A stretch of 64,000 nucleotides of DNA, taken from NCBI GenBank assembly GCA_002633025.1, contig NMRB01001523.1, positions 1 to 64,000 of the forward strand, in the 5' to 3' direction. Source of the DNA: Notospermus geniculatus (Eukaryota > Nemertea > Pilidiophora > Heteronemertea > Lineidae). This document shows, in pieces, positions 31,577 through 42,083 of the stretch (position 1 is its first letter; each line of letters begins with the position of its first letter). Under the pieces are notes generated by a model. The model did no database searches. It was given only the letters and a program-made list of their open reading frames with translations, and was not told the origin of the DNA. Both the position numbers and the translations under genes were made by a program.

Positions 31577-32667
31577 GCATCTGGTACAGGTGATGCAGTA
31601 GACAACATTTTTGCTGTCGCAATCCGTGGGGCCCTTCAGGCGAAGTTGGTGAGACCTTCCCGAGGAGGAGCTAGTGGTGTGCGACTGGGTGGGTAGGAGT
31701 ATACAGAGATCACCTTTCCGACCCCTCTTCGGTCCTTTCCGAGAACATGGGTCACAGGTGGGCTTAGAATATTGGATGTCCGGGGTGGGGATCTTGGCAC
31801 TAACATTAACAAGCACATCTCGTAGGTTTTTGGGTCTACGGAATGCAATAAGGGGTGGGTCAGGACAGCACAGCATTCCTTCATGGAAGGGTTAAGATGA
31901 AGTATGGGTAGAAAGCGACGTGTGGTAGAGGAGATGTCTGGCAGTCGAGGGTGATAAGTGAGGACTAAGGGAATATTACGGGTTTTTGAGGACTGCTGGT
32001 TGTCTTGGACCCCACTTCCGTTAGCACTCAGGTTAGCATTGCGTCCACCATCCTCAGTTCCATCTCCACTCCCATTCTGGGTATTGGTATCCATCGTTGT
32101 GGGAGGGCAAGACACCTGGTGGTCATGGCGCTCGATCGCCTTACTTACTTCATTAGTAACCTTCCGTCTGCTGTGGCCTCTGGCTGTAAAAAACCAACCA
32201 CGTTCTCTAGGTGTTTCGTGGCAGCTGACCGTTCTGAGCAGATGGACAGGATACGAAGGGCTTGGGAAAAAGGGATGGCACGTTTAACATGACCAGGGTG
32301 ACACGATGCTGGGTGGAGGTATTGGTGAGTGTCTGTGGGCTTGATATAGAGGTCAGTAACAATCCTTGAGTCACGAAGTTTGACAGTCACGTCCAAAAAA
32401 ATCTGGGAGGAAGGGGATGCAACCCAGGTGAACCTGATGGTGGGGTGGAACTCATTGAGCATCCTATACCTTTTCACGGCCGTGGGTCCACACGGAGAAA
32501 ACATCATCTATGAATCTGAGCCAGTTGTAGGGTTTGAAGGGGGACGCCGCCAGGGCCTGTGACTCGAGCATGTGCATGAAAATGATCGCATATGAAGGGG
32601 CCATTTTAGTTCCTATCGTAGTGCCTGAGACCTGTAAGAATATCCTCGAGTGGATATATGGATTCAT
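31577..32667 (-). pseudogene. PLE reverse transcriptase and linker (frameshifted)
   Basis: Consecutive frames encode GTTIGTKMAPSYAIIFMHML, NWLRFIDDVFSVW (catalytic Asp-Asp), HPTIRFTWVASPSSQIFLDV, DLYIKPTDTHQYLHPASCHP. Then NIPLVLTYHPRLPDISSTTR, IAFRRPKNLRDVLVN, and a Cys cluster ending VVYCITCTRC at the FB-1 border. These are signature blocks of Penelope-like RTs. At least three frameshifts (about 32485, 32120, 31870). The N-terminal fingers are absent beyond about 32680. Confidence 0.85.
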
Positions 32668-32771
32668 TCATATTGAAAACATGAAACCAACATCGTGCCC
32701 ATGTAATATGGTAATAGCAAAATGGGCGGATATGAAGCCAATCCGGCATAACTCCGCGACCACAGTATATC

Positions 32772-33303
32772 GGTACCCTGTGAGTATGTATATATCTTTA
32801 TATTTTCAACGTTAAATACACACAGTTACGTTGATACCTATGTGCCACATAGATGTCAGAGTGTCTTGATACCTTTCAGTCCCCCTTTGTATACATGTAT
32901 TTCATGATAATACCAAAATCAGCATAAACAGGAGAAACTGATATTCCATTGTATTTCGAATATTCCTGTTAGTATGAATTTCAAACCTTTGGTAATTTAT
33001 ATTTCAAGGCCTTGAGATCTATGAAACACGAATGGCATTGAAAAATCTTTGTGTGATGAGGTGGCGGACTAAAATGTCAACAAAATGTCAAACGTCAACC
33101 TTTTGAGCATTTTGATGAGTTCAACATTTTCAAAAGGTCAATCACAAAATTAGTTTTAATAAGAAGCGGATATTACGAGTAATTAAATTGTACAATAAAT
33201 TGTGAGTAAATACCAGCGCAGCAAACTGATGACATTATATATGAAACTGACTCTCTGGGTGTTCCCAAACTTTTGGAGGGTAGTGTACATTAGATGTAGA
33301 GGT
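32772..33303. other. AT-rich spacer, nothing assigned
   Basis: About 530 bp with no coding frame above chance and no inverted repeat noticed. Confidence 0.4.
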
Positions 33304-33892
33304 GGGTGCCTATGGCATGATATCCGTTGCAATATTCAATAATTATATTTTCCATTCAAAGTTTCAATATTTTATGCAATGTTGAATTTTTTTCATGCAA
33401 TGTTTGTTATTTTATTCAAAGTTTCGTTTTTTTATGCAATATTTACTTAAATTTTATTCGATGTTTGCACTTTATAATGCAATCTTGAAAATTTGTCGTT
33501 CAATATTATTACCAATTTTTATATGCAAAGTCGAAATATTTTATGCAATGTTCGGAAAGTTTTCGTTCGATGTTAGCACAAATTTTATATTCAATGTTAG
33601 GAAAATATTTGTGTGAAAATGGAATTGTGGGTAATCTTGGAAACGAAGGTCGGGTAACGTGCCAGTTATTAAAAGGTGAATTAAAAACCTTATGTATCAG
33701 CTGTCTGGCCAAATTTTAATAAGGTCGAATTTGATTGGATGTTGGTGCATGGTGATGTCCCATCATGCCCCAGCACGATTTCAGATAAAAGGGGGCGCTG
33801 CGATCGCTTTTGTGAAAATCGGTTTTTACTGTAGCTGAGCACTTTGGGTTGATATTTTTTTTAAATTCCACCACAGTGCATTAGTACTAGGG

Positions 33893-34346
33893 TGTGTCTA
33901 CAAAACGTGTGGCGCAAAACTAAAATAATAGGTGGCGCTGCTACGATATCGATACTTTTACATTTTTGGTCATAAGCTCTGAATGGGTTAACATATTTAC
34001 CTAATTCTTGTACGGTCGTCACGTACGTATGTCCTTGCATCCGTACATATACAATTTGCCTCATTAACCCCTTTCCCCACTCTCTCAGTAAAATAGAATG
34101 CTTGGACTTCCAGGGTCTTCATTCATGCTCACACTGTCTATTTTGATGACAAACTGGAGGAAGGGATTAATATGGCAAGTTACATATGTACGGATGCACA
34201 GACATGTGTACATGATGAACGGACAAGAATTAGGTCGTTATGTTGACCCATTCCGAACTTAAACCAAAAACGTAAAAGTATCAATATCTCAGCAGCGCCA
34301 TCTATTATTTTAGTTTTGCGCCAGACGTTTTGTAGACACACCCTAG
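33893..34346. mobile_element. MITE in the FB-2 left arm
   Basis: 454 bp with inverted ends GGGTGTGTCTACAAAACG and complement, arms reaching about 150 bp (GGCGCAAAACTAAAATAATA against its mirror). Flanked by TA. Absent at the mirror position in the right arm near 39320, so it inserted after the arms formed. Confidence 0.85.
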
Positions 34347-34394
34347 TACTAATGTACGGAAGCGTATTAGTGCCAGGTGACGTTTTTTTTCATT

Positions 34395-34890
34395 TGGTCG
34401 ACGTTCAAACCAGATAAATACGTGTTCGAACCAGACAATCTTGTTTAAACCAGATTATGCCGCGTTCGAACTAGATGTCATAGCGTTCGAACTTGATACC
34501 ATCGTGTTATAACCAGATAGCGATCAGGTTCGAACCTGATAACTTTCGCATTCGAACCAGAATTGCGCGTTATAACCAGATCAGCAGTATCGCGTTATAA
34601 CCAGATGACTATCTCGTTTTAACCAGATGACCATCTTGTTCAGATGATTATCGCGTTATAACCAGATAACTATCTTGTTTTAACCAGATAACTTATCTTG
34701 TTTTAACCAGATGACTATCTTGTTTTAACCAGATGATTATCTTGTTTTAACCAGATGATTATCTTGTTATAACCAGATGACCATCTTGTTTTAACCAGAT
34801 GATTATCGCATTATAACCAGATAACTATCGCGTTATAACCAGATACATGTAATTATCTTGTTTTAACACGATGACTAGCGCGTTTTACCG
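34395..34890 (+). repeat. FB-2 left array, TAACCAGAT units
   Basis: Some 18-20 units of about 20-22 bp around TAACCAGATGATTATCTTGT. Variants use GTTCGAACCAGAT in the outermost part and GCGTTATAACCAGAT or CTTGTTTTAACCAGAT further in. Confidence 0.9.
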
Positions 34891-36100
34891 AGATAATATC
34901 AAAAATCAAATTATTTTTTCAAAAAAATATTATTGAATTAACTCCTTGAGGTCGAAGGCCGAGAACTCGGTATCAGTTGGGGGCCCGACACCACCACTTT
35001 CTTTTGCTCATAACTCAGTTATTTTTGGTCTGATTGAGCTGAAATTCGGTGCAAATGAAAGAGAATTAAATTTGAAACAAGTTGAGCACTTTTTCGCGCG
35101 CCTTTACCGAAAATTATCAGGAGTGGAGGTTAAGAGGCGAATTTAGCGGCTTTTTTTTCTCAAAACTCGAGCACAAATACTTTCGAGTTGGCTGTGTCAC
35201 TAGGATTGACGTTTTTTTGTTGAAAAGGGCTTTTGCCCAAGCCTACATGCCCAGTTTGCACGCCACACCACCGAGAAATAGGCTATTTGAGGAAATTAGT
35301 TGTACGTCAGTGTGCTTAAAACTGGCCCTGTCGAATGGCAGTGCTCGCGTGTTCAGAACGCGACTGAGCGTGGATGTGACGTCGCAGGGGCTTCGTTGAC
35401 GACCTAAATAACGGGCGTGGTCCTGCCTATGTTCTGTTAAACCAGTACTTCAGAGTCATGTACGGTTAAGGAACTACAGCAAAAATACTAGCACCATGTC
35501 GAACCCCCTGCAAAAAGACAATGTTTTCCAATAATGGCGCGACCTCAAAAAGTTACATGTATAGTATAATATCCAATATTACATAAAACAAACATCGCAA
35601 ACGAATATGCATTCCAACAATGTAAAAGAGTGTATATTTGCAACGACGGATATATGCCAGTGCCGTCAGGTCGCTACGGTGGCTGATAAAGGCCATCATA
35701 TTTTTATTTTTCGTAAGTCGGGAAAATAATGGTCTTTCGCAAGTCGGGAGCCAAACGACAGGCCTACAGGCCTGTAGTTTGGCAAAAGCCCTTTCAAACA
35801 ACGTCAGTGACACAGCCAATTCGAAGTATGTGTGCTCGATTTTTGAAAAAAATGTCGCTAAATTCGCCTCTACTCGTGTATATTTTCGGCAAAGGTGCGC
35901 GAAAAACTGCTCAACTTGTTTAGAGTTTAATTCTCTTTCATTTGCACCTATTATAAATTTCAGCTCAATCGGACCAATAATAATTGAGTTATGAGCGAAA
36001 GAAAGTGGTGGTGTCGGAACTGATACCGAGTTATCTCGGCCTTCGACCTCAAAGAGTTAATTCAATAATGTTTTTTTTTAAATAATAATTTTTGATATTA
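34891..36100. repeat. FB-2 inner palindrome
   Basis: Left arm about 34905-35230 and right arm about 35720-36085 are inverted copies (for example AACTCCTTGAGGTCGAAGGC against GCCTTCGACCTCAAAGAGTT, and GGTGCAAATGAAAGAGAATT against its mirror). The frames it contains are mirror images of one another; no domain recognised. The centre, 35240-35700, is unique sequence. Confidence 0.85.
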
Positions 36101-36410
36101 TCTCGTTAAAACGCGCTAGTCATCGTGTTAAAACAAGATAGTTATCTGGTTAAAACAAGATAAGTTATCTGGTTAAAACAAGATGGTCATCTGGTTAAAA
36201 CAAGATAGTCATCTGGTTAAAACAAAATACATGTAAGTTATCTGGTTATAACAAGATAGTTATCTGGTTAAACAAGACAGTTATCTGGTTATAACGCGAT
36301 AATCATCTGGTTAAAATGGTCATCTGGTTAAAACAAGATGGTCATCTGGTTAAAACAAGATAGTTATCTGGTTGAAAACAAGATAAGTCATCTGGTTAAA
36401 ACCAGAGTGA
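36101..36410 (-). repeat. FB-2 inverted array, first segment
   Basis: About 13 units of ATCTGGTTAAAACAAGATAG, the reverse complement of the left-array unit. It stops abruptly at about 36410, where an unrelated 1.25 kb segment begins. Confidence 0.9.
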
Positions 36411-36465
36411 GGGAACTAGGCAAGGGGCTGTGTTGTGTGTTGGCTGTGTTTTGGGGGTCGCTGGG

Positions 36466-36518
36466 CTGTTTCCCTGGCTTCAGCGGACACCTTGATGTCC
36501 CTGAAGCCAGGGAAACAG
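36466..36518. repeat. Perfect 53-nt hairpin
   Basis: CTGTTTCCCTGGCTTCAG and its exact reverse complement enclose GGACA/TGTCC, giving 18 bp plus 5 bp of stem. Function unknown. Confidence 0.85.
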
Positions 36519-36804
36519 TTAGTCTAGGTCATTATTGCTTTTATGGGTAAAACCAGGTACTGCTATTGTTACGGCAGTTTGTGACACATTTGACATCAGG
36601 ATTAGGGTTAGGGCCAGGCCCAGAGTGGAAATACTGACTGCCGTACCCCTAAGAACAGCCGTAATTCTTGGCTATCCTCCTGTGCCTTAATTTAATGATT
36701 TATTTCGCATTAGCAATTGCAACATCTCGAAAAATAACTTAATGAGAGAAAAAAGAACAAAATACAAAAGATAATAAAAGAATAAGAAAAGACAAAAAAG
36801 AAAA

Positions 36805-36890
36805 AAGCAGCGGACGGGATTCGAACCCGGGGCCCAGGTGGATTGCGAAGCAACAATCATTTCACCATGAACCAACCAGACGTGCAACGC
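36805..36890 (-). ncRNA. tRNA-derived SINE-like sequence
   Basis: The minus strand contains a T-arm/B-box (CGGGTTCGAATCCCG) and an A-box-like GGTTCATGGTGAAATG about 45 nt upstream. A stem with loop containing TTGCTTCG sits at the anticodon position. The acceptor arm does not pair well and a long T-rich tail follows, so this is a tRNA-derived SINE head or tRNA pseudogene, not a working tRNA. Confidence 0.5.
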
Positions 36891-37665
36891 CACCAAGACG
36901 TGCAACAGCAGTGACGTGCGCTACACTTCAACAGCAACGCACGGTAGCGTTGCTATGATGCGACGCACACTGCCGTTGCCAATCTCGTACCCAGATCTAC
37001 CTCATCCGAGGATATCTCTGGAAAGGGCTGCGACCTGACCAAAATTTCTGGTCAACCGCTGGCAGCGTGCCAAAATGTCTGTTTCCCACAATATTTCGTT
37101 CTTCGATGACTGAAAAATATCATATATGCCTAAAGAATCATATAATACACCCGAAACACGAAGTTGTTTGAGTATTAGAGCAATTTCAAACGAATAGTTT
37201 AGTTGGGAACAATATGCCGCGGGTACCAGCTCAGTGTGATTCGCCTCATAAATTACTATATCGCGCATGCGCAGTATTCCTGAAGTCGTCAGCCCTTTCC
37301 AGTGGTGTTGTAGGAACGTAAACCCACTGGGGACGAGTTTTTGCCGTTGCTGTCATGTGGTTTGAGTAAATCTGTGACGTCATTGTGACGTCATCAAATC
37401 ATAAGTTTGAAATTAAATCTAAATTTAAAAACAAACTGCTGAGCGAAGTGACTAATTGCGCCATCGATACATCATTTCCAGTCCTCCTTAACTTTCATGC
37501 GAAGTTTGAGCGCTTAACAATGCCGTATTGTGTGTTTTTGGCACGCTGTTTGCCAGAAGCCGAATTTCTTACATGAGGAGAAATTCAGAGTCGGACCGCT
37601 GTGACGTCAGCAGCTTCGCTATCTGGCCGCTGCGCGGCGTTCCGAGTCCTTTGCGTCAAGATCAG

Positions 37666-38007
37666 TTATCTGGTTAAAACAAGATAGTTATCTGGTTATA
37701 ACGCGATAATCATCTGGTTAAAAGAAGATAGTCATCTGGCCCCGTATTCATAAAACTACTTAAGTCTGAGTATGACACTTATCCTTTGTTCAACACAAAA
37801 GATAAGTATCACACTTAGACTTAAGCAGTTTTATGAATATGGGTCCTGGTTAAAACGAGATAGTCATCTGGTTATAACGCGATACTGCTGATCAGGTTAT
37901 AACGCGCAATTCCGTTATGTGTTTCGAACGCGAAAGTTATCAAGGTTCGAACCTGATCGCTATCTGGTTAGAACGCGATGGTATCAAGTTCGAATGCTAT
38001 GACACCT
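37666..38007 (-). repeat. FB-2 inverted array, second segment
   Basis: Units of TTATCTGGTTAAAACAAGAT and GGTTATAACGCGATA type. The array then passes into the GTTCGAAC-containing outer variants that mirror 34440-34560. Interrupted by a MITE at 37738-37846 and by the insertion beginning at about 38008. Confidence 0.88.
37738..37846. repeat. ATTCATAAAAC-type MITE, copy 1
   Basis: 109 bp palindrome with ends GGCCCCGTATTCATAAAACT and complement GGACCCATATTCATAAAACT, continuing CTTAAGTC. Same end type as 51455-51574. Absent from the mirror array. Confidence 0.82.
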
Positions 38008-39183
38008 ATACAATAAAAGGGAAAGTGTGAATGTTTGTTAGCAGATTCCTCAAAATGTGTGCAAGTTACACGAAATATCTTGGCTGTAAACGGTACTCCG
38101 TAATTCACACGGTAAAATGATTATTTGTCGTGAGGGAAATACCATCCCGAGGTTGATTTTATGGCGATTTTCTTTCGTCGTCACTGTTTCGCTGGGAACC
38201 CCCCTCCGTGACGTCACGGGATACCAGTTCCCATGGTAACGCGAATCAGCGTCGTCCAAATCAACATTCGCATACGTCACAAATCAGCCCGTCATCGACG
38301 CGTATGACGTCATTCATTCAGTGTAGACCGGCCACAACGGAATTTGATGTTGGGACATGACGAACTGGGTATCCCGTGACGTCATCGGCGGGATTTCCAC
38401 AGCACTCGAAACAGTGACGAAATCGACGAACGAATATAGGTCATAGGTCATCGCCGCGGAAACCTGGGTTTATATGACGCCATGTTGTCACACGCCGTGC
38501 AACTGACGCTCATGTCGCTCGCCGCATCCCTGTGAACTGCAGCTGTCCCGCCGATTTGTGATTGGGGATACCATTGTGAGTGGTAAATTCACTGGCCAGA
38601 ATGTCATGATTCCTCGAATACCACTTCTTCCAAGTGACTGCCTATTCGAACAGGACTGTAGGAACGTCCTGCAGCGGGGACGCAATAAAATAGCGGACCG
38701 TAGGCCTAGGCCTAGCCGTTGTTTTTAGCAGCGAGCGCCGAAATATCGACGGGGGTCCGGGCGACTCCCCCGGGGAAATTTTAGAAAATAAAGAGTGCTT
38801 TTAGGCCTACGCCATTTCCCAGCATTTGAGAGCATAATTAGCCATGTTTTGTGTGTGGTTGGTGTATTGGACTTGGGCTTTTTGGCCATGATTTCGCTTG
38901 CAATTCCTGTCATCTGCAATGTCAGTAAACAAGTCACAAGGACAGACCATGTCCTTGGCGGGCCTAGAATTACCATGCTTCTTGTATGGACAGCTGGGGC
39001 CCTCCGTGGGGTGCTCATGAGTAGGGAAATCCGACCTGAAAATCCCCGTCCACAGCAAAATAGTTCCTTCTGCAATTAATCTTTAGGTTGGTATCAATAG
39101 AAATTCACCCGTCATTTGACGACATGATTTTGTGGCCCCTAGCTGCCTGTGCCACATCTACCCGTCCGTAGGACGGGTACCAT
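38008..39183. mobile_element. 1.18 kb insertion in the FB-2 right arm
   Basis: The mirror arm reads continuously across this site (GCTATGACATCTAGTTCGAA), so this segment was gained here or lost there. It contains an internal inverted pair around CCGTGACGTCACGGGATACC and GGTATCCCGTGACGTCATCG (about 38206 and 38368). A TAGGCCTAGGCCTAG run lies at about 38700. The 94-116-codon frames are not recognised. Confidence 0.6.
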
Positions 39184-39285
39184 GCTAGTCTAGTTATAAC
39201 GCGGCATAATCTGGTTTAAACAAGATTATCTGGTTCGAACACGTATTTATCTGGTTTGAATGCCTTAACATCTGGTTCGAACCAA
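39184..39285 (-). repeat. FB-2 inverted array, outer segment
   Basis: Four units with GTTATAACGCGGCATAATCT, ATCTGGTTCGAACACGT and CATCTGGTTCGAACC, mirroring 34395-34460. Confidence 0.85.
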
Positions 39286-39900
39286 ATGAAAAAAAAACGT
39301 CACCTGGCACTAATACGCTTCCGTACTAATGCACTGTGGTGGAATTTTCAAAAAATATCAACCCAAAGGGCTCAGCTACAGTAAAATCAGATTTTCACGA
39401 AAGCGACTGCAGCGCCCCCTTTTATCTTAATTCGTGCTGAGGCATGATGGGACATGACCATGCAGCAACATCCAATTTAATTTGACCTCATTAACAATTG
39501 TCTAGACGGGCGGTATATAAGGCCTTTAATTCATCTTTAACTGGCACGTTACCTGACATTCGTTCCAAAGATTACCCACAATTCCGTTTTCACACAAATA
39601 TTTTCCCAACATTGAATGTAAAATTTGTGCTAACATCGAATGAAAACTTTTCAACTTTGCATAAGATATTTCAACTTTGCATATAAAAATTGGTAATATT
39701 GAAAGACAAATTTTCGAGATTGCATTATAAAGTGCAGACATCGAATAAAATAATAGTAAATATTGCATGAAAAAATCGAAACTTTTAATAAAATAACAAA
39801 CATTGCATGAAAAAATTTTAAACACTGCATAAAATATTGAAACTTTGAATGGAAAATATAATTATTGAATATTGCAACGGATATCATGCCATAGGTGCCC
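39286..39900 (-). repeat. FB-2 right outer arm
   Basis: Inverted copy of 33304-33892 plus 34347-34395. It contains the same AT-rich stretch of ATGCAA/TTGCAT-rich repeats and the CAGCGCCCCCTTTTATC block. Identity is about 85-90% by eye, with small indels. Confidence 0.88.
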
Positions 39901-40626
39901 GCAGACGACATTGCAGACGGCAGCTTAGGCGGGCAATGAAAAACAGAAGTTTGTGATTATGAATGCACGGTCGGGCAATAAGAAGGGGAGGCATTCTGAG
40001 TCATTACACCGGTCTTATGAAATTATTGTGGTATTATTTCAACCATTTGTCCAAACACTCTGACGTATACGAGGGTATGCATCAGCCCATGATACTGGGG
40101 TGGGGGCACTCTCCGTGGGGGGGGGGGGGNTCAAGTCCCTGTGGGTAATCAGTAACAGGGTAAGGGTAATTAATGAGACATCCGCGGCCAGAGAGGGACG
40201 TGGTCCTCCTCTGGAAGGCCTTTGCCCCCGTGATTTGAGGCATGAGGCACGGAGGCAGGCGGTCTAACTGTTGGGGGGGGGGGCATCAACAGGGAGATAA
40301 AGATTAGGCCCTACTGGGGATAGTACGGATGAGGGCTTAAGAGGGGCGTGAGGTGGGGGATGAGGGGGGTGAATGTGGGGAGGGTCGCGGAACGCGGAAT
40401 AGTACACAACACCGTGTGGGTCTGCACCAACTTTCTGCCAGTAGGCCTCTGTGTTGACCGTTCACATTTTTGGTTATAAGTTAGAATAAGATGTGTGACA
40501 GTTGTGAACGGGCTTTTGGCTTCTGGACCCTGAAATGACAGAAAAAAAAAACAACTGGCACACCATTCGACCCACTTCTATATGCGGGACTACGACAGGT
40601 CTCCAGACTACCGCAAATTTTGTATT
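39901..40626. other. Spacer, G-rich, nothing assigned
   Basis: About 725 bp. Contains poly-G runs (40115-40129, followed by an ambiguous base at 40130, and about 40276-40285). No gene or repeat assigned. Confidence 0.45.
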
Positions 40627-40829
40627 TGTGACCTTCCATAGCAAAACCAGTCGCCTGGCGCTCTTAGCTTGGCAGGTTGAGACCATGGAATATTTGTCAA
40701 TTTCAATAGTGTCTGTCTATTATGAAATCTGAAACGATCTGTTTCTTCCATTCTCTCCTGGTGTCATCTTAATTTGTTGAAGCTCACCTTCTGAGCGTCA
40801 TGTGCCTGGTTTTGCTGTGGAAGGTCACA
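40627..40829. repeat. MITE-A copy 2
   Basis: Ends GTGACCTTCCATAGCAAAAC / GTTTTGCTGTGGAAGGTCAC. The interior TTCCATTCTCTCCTGGTGTC and TATTATGAAATCTGA are shared with copy 1 (1685-1889). Overall identity is about 80% by eye. Confidence 0.85.
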
Positions 40830-40839
40830 TTTGACATAT

Positions 40840-41018
40840 GTGACCCGTGCCACCAAAATGAGTAGGAATGCGCCGGAAAGAAGACTCAACATGATACCAG
40901 AGAACAACTACATAAATTGACAAAGTCAAACTTCACAATGGCCAGACAATACTGAAATCAGCAATCCTTCGGGTCTTCTTCTCTGCGCATTCCGACTCAT
41001 TTTGCTGGCACGGGTCAC
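40840..41018. repeat. MITE, 179 bp, GTGACCCGTGCC ends
   Basis: Inverted termini GTGACCCGTGCCACCAAAAT and complement (ATTTTGCTGGCACGGGTCAC), arms about 45 bp. It lies 10 bp from MITE-A copy 2; both begin GTGACC. Confidence 0.85.
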
Positions 41019-41375
41019 AATATTGCACCGTTGCAGTGAAAATATTTTTGTGGCTTTTTCAAAGCGTCTTGACAAACCTGAGATATTTCACTGGCTTCTT
41101 CCTTAATGATGGATTCTTCTTGATTTGGCTGATGATGTTCCTTTGTCATCAACAAAATCCTGAAAAAGAAACAGATGAAACCCACTTTTTATCACATGTA
41201 GACCGGACTCAGGTCCCGGTAATCAAGTGACCATTGAATAACCAGAACCCCGTGAACTACACTCTCCACTGCAGTGCTGCCATTCCCTATCGATAGGAGG
41301 ATTAGTGAGATAAAGACAATGTGACCACATTGAAACAAAACCAAAATAAGTGTGTGTGTGGGGGGGGCAGCCACA

Positions 41376-42060
41376 ATAAGCAGGAAGACAGCCACAATAC
41401 GCATGAGGACCAGCACAATAAGCAGGAGGACAACCAGAATCAGCAGGGGGCAACTACAATAAGCAGGAGGGTAACCAAAATAAACAGGACAACCACAATA
41501 AGCAGGGGCAACCACAATAAGCAGGGGGACAACCACAATAAGCAGGAGAACAAATGGAATCAGCAGAGGGACAACCACAATAAGCAGGAGGACAAAAGAA
41601 TCAGCAGAGGTACAACCACAATAATCAGGAGGACAACCACAATAAGTAGGAGGACAAAGAGAATCAGCAGAGGGACAACGCCAATACGCAGGAGGACAAC
41701 CACAATAAGCAGGAGGACAACCATAATAAGCAGGAGGACAAAGAGAATAAGCAGAGGGGCACCCACAATAAGCAGGAGGACAAAGAGAATCAGTAGAGGG
41801 ACAACGACAATACGGAGGACAACCACAATAAGCATGAGGCTGAGTTTACATCGAGGCACACGCGATACGAACACGCGGGCGAACAATGGCTTCACAAAGG
41901 ATTCATCCCCATGAAACCTTTGTTCGTCTGCGTGTTAGTGTCGCGTGTGCCTCGATGTAAACCCAGCCTGAGGACAACGACAATAAGCAGGACGACAACC
42001 ACAATGAGCAGGAGGACAACCACAATAACAGGAGGACAACCAGAATCAGCAGGGGACAAC
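41376..42060. repeat. Minisatellite (CAACCACAATAAGCAGGAGGA)
   Basis: About 27 units of roughly 21 bp (also 18- and 15-bp variants), interrupted at 41837-41969 by a palindromic MITE. Because many units are multiples of three, both strands stay open over 100-200 codons (Leu/Val/Ile-rich on the minus strand, Asn/Lys/Arg/Thr-rich on plus), but this is repeat-driven. It abuts the Myb/SANT-like ORF at 42084. Confidence 0.9.
41837..41969. repeat. Palindromic MITE in minisatellite
   Basis: 133 bp, ends AGGCTGAGTTTACATCGAGG and complement (CCTCGATGTAAACCCAGCCT), arms about 48 bp (ACACGCGATACGAACACGCG). It splits the array, which resumes immediately after it. Confidence 0.88.
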
Positions 42061-42083
42061 CCCAATTATATGCAGGTGAACAC

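Larger units (their letters stand above)
28610..32771 (-). mobile_element. Penelope-like retroelement (PLE), interrupted
   Basis: On the minus strand: RT core (from 32667), a linker, a cysteine motif, and a GIY-YIG-type endonuclease remnant ending at 29757, then a 1.1 kb 3' region. The 5' part of the RT is missing. About 33 bp at each outer edge are inverted copies (ATACTGTGGTTGCGGAGTTA at 28611 and its counterpart at about 32737-32766). That fits the direct or inverted terminal repeats known for PLEs, or an enclosing element. FB-1 splits the endonuclease. Multiple frameshifts. Confidence 0.78.
36411..37665. mobile_element. Unassigned insertion inside the FB-2 array
   Basis: About 1.25 kb of non-array sequence between array segments. 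It holds a strong hairpin (36466-36518), a short TTAGGGTTAGGG stretch (about 36602), a tRNA-like SINE part (36805-36890) and otherwise unique DNA. The ends lack a clear TIR; the borders are where array units stop and restart. Confidence 0.5.
33304..39900. mobile_element. FB-2: 6.6 kb foldback element
   Basis: The outer termini GGGTGCCTATGGCATGATAT (33304) and its near complement ending at 39900 begin inverted arms that pair for over 700 bp. A TAACCAGAT minisatellite then occurs in opposite orientations on the two sides. Its left half contains a second palindrome centred near 35480. Both arms carry later insertions (33893-34346, 37738-37846, 38008-39183, probably 36411-37665), each absent from the mirror position. 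No transposase. No clear target duplication at the outer ends. Confidence 0.85.

Noticed and set aside
34946-35399. 66- and 105-codon ORFs in FB-2
   Set aside because: They are mirrored by frames in the opposite arm and show no domain; by-products of the palindrome.
36598-36616. TTAGGGTTAGGG telomere-like stretch
   Set aside because: Only two units, surrounded by unique sequence; no support for an interstitial telomere.
41192-41914. Long ORFs of 111-197 codons on both strands
   Set aside because: Created by the roughly 21-bp minisatellite whose unit is a multiple of three; composition is pure repeat.
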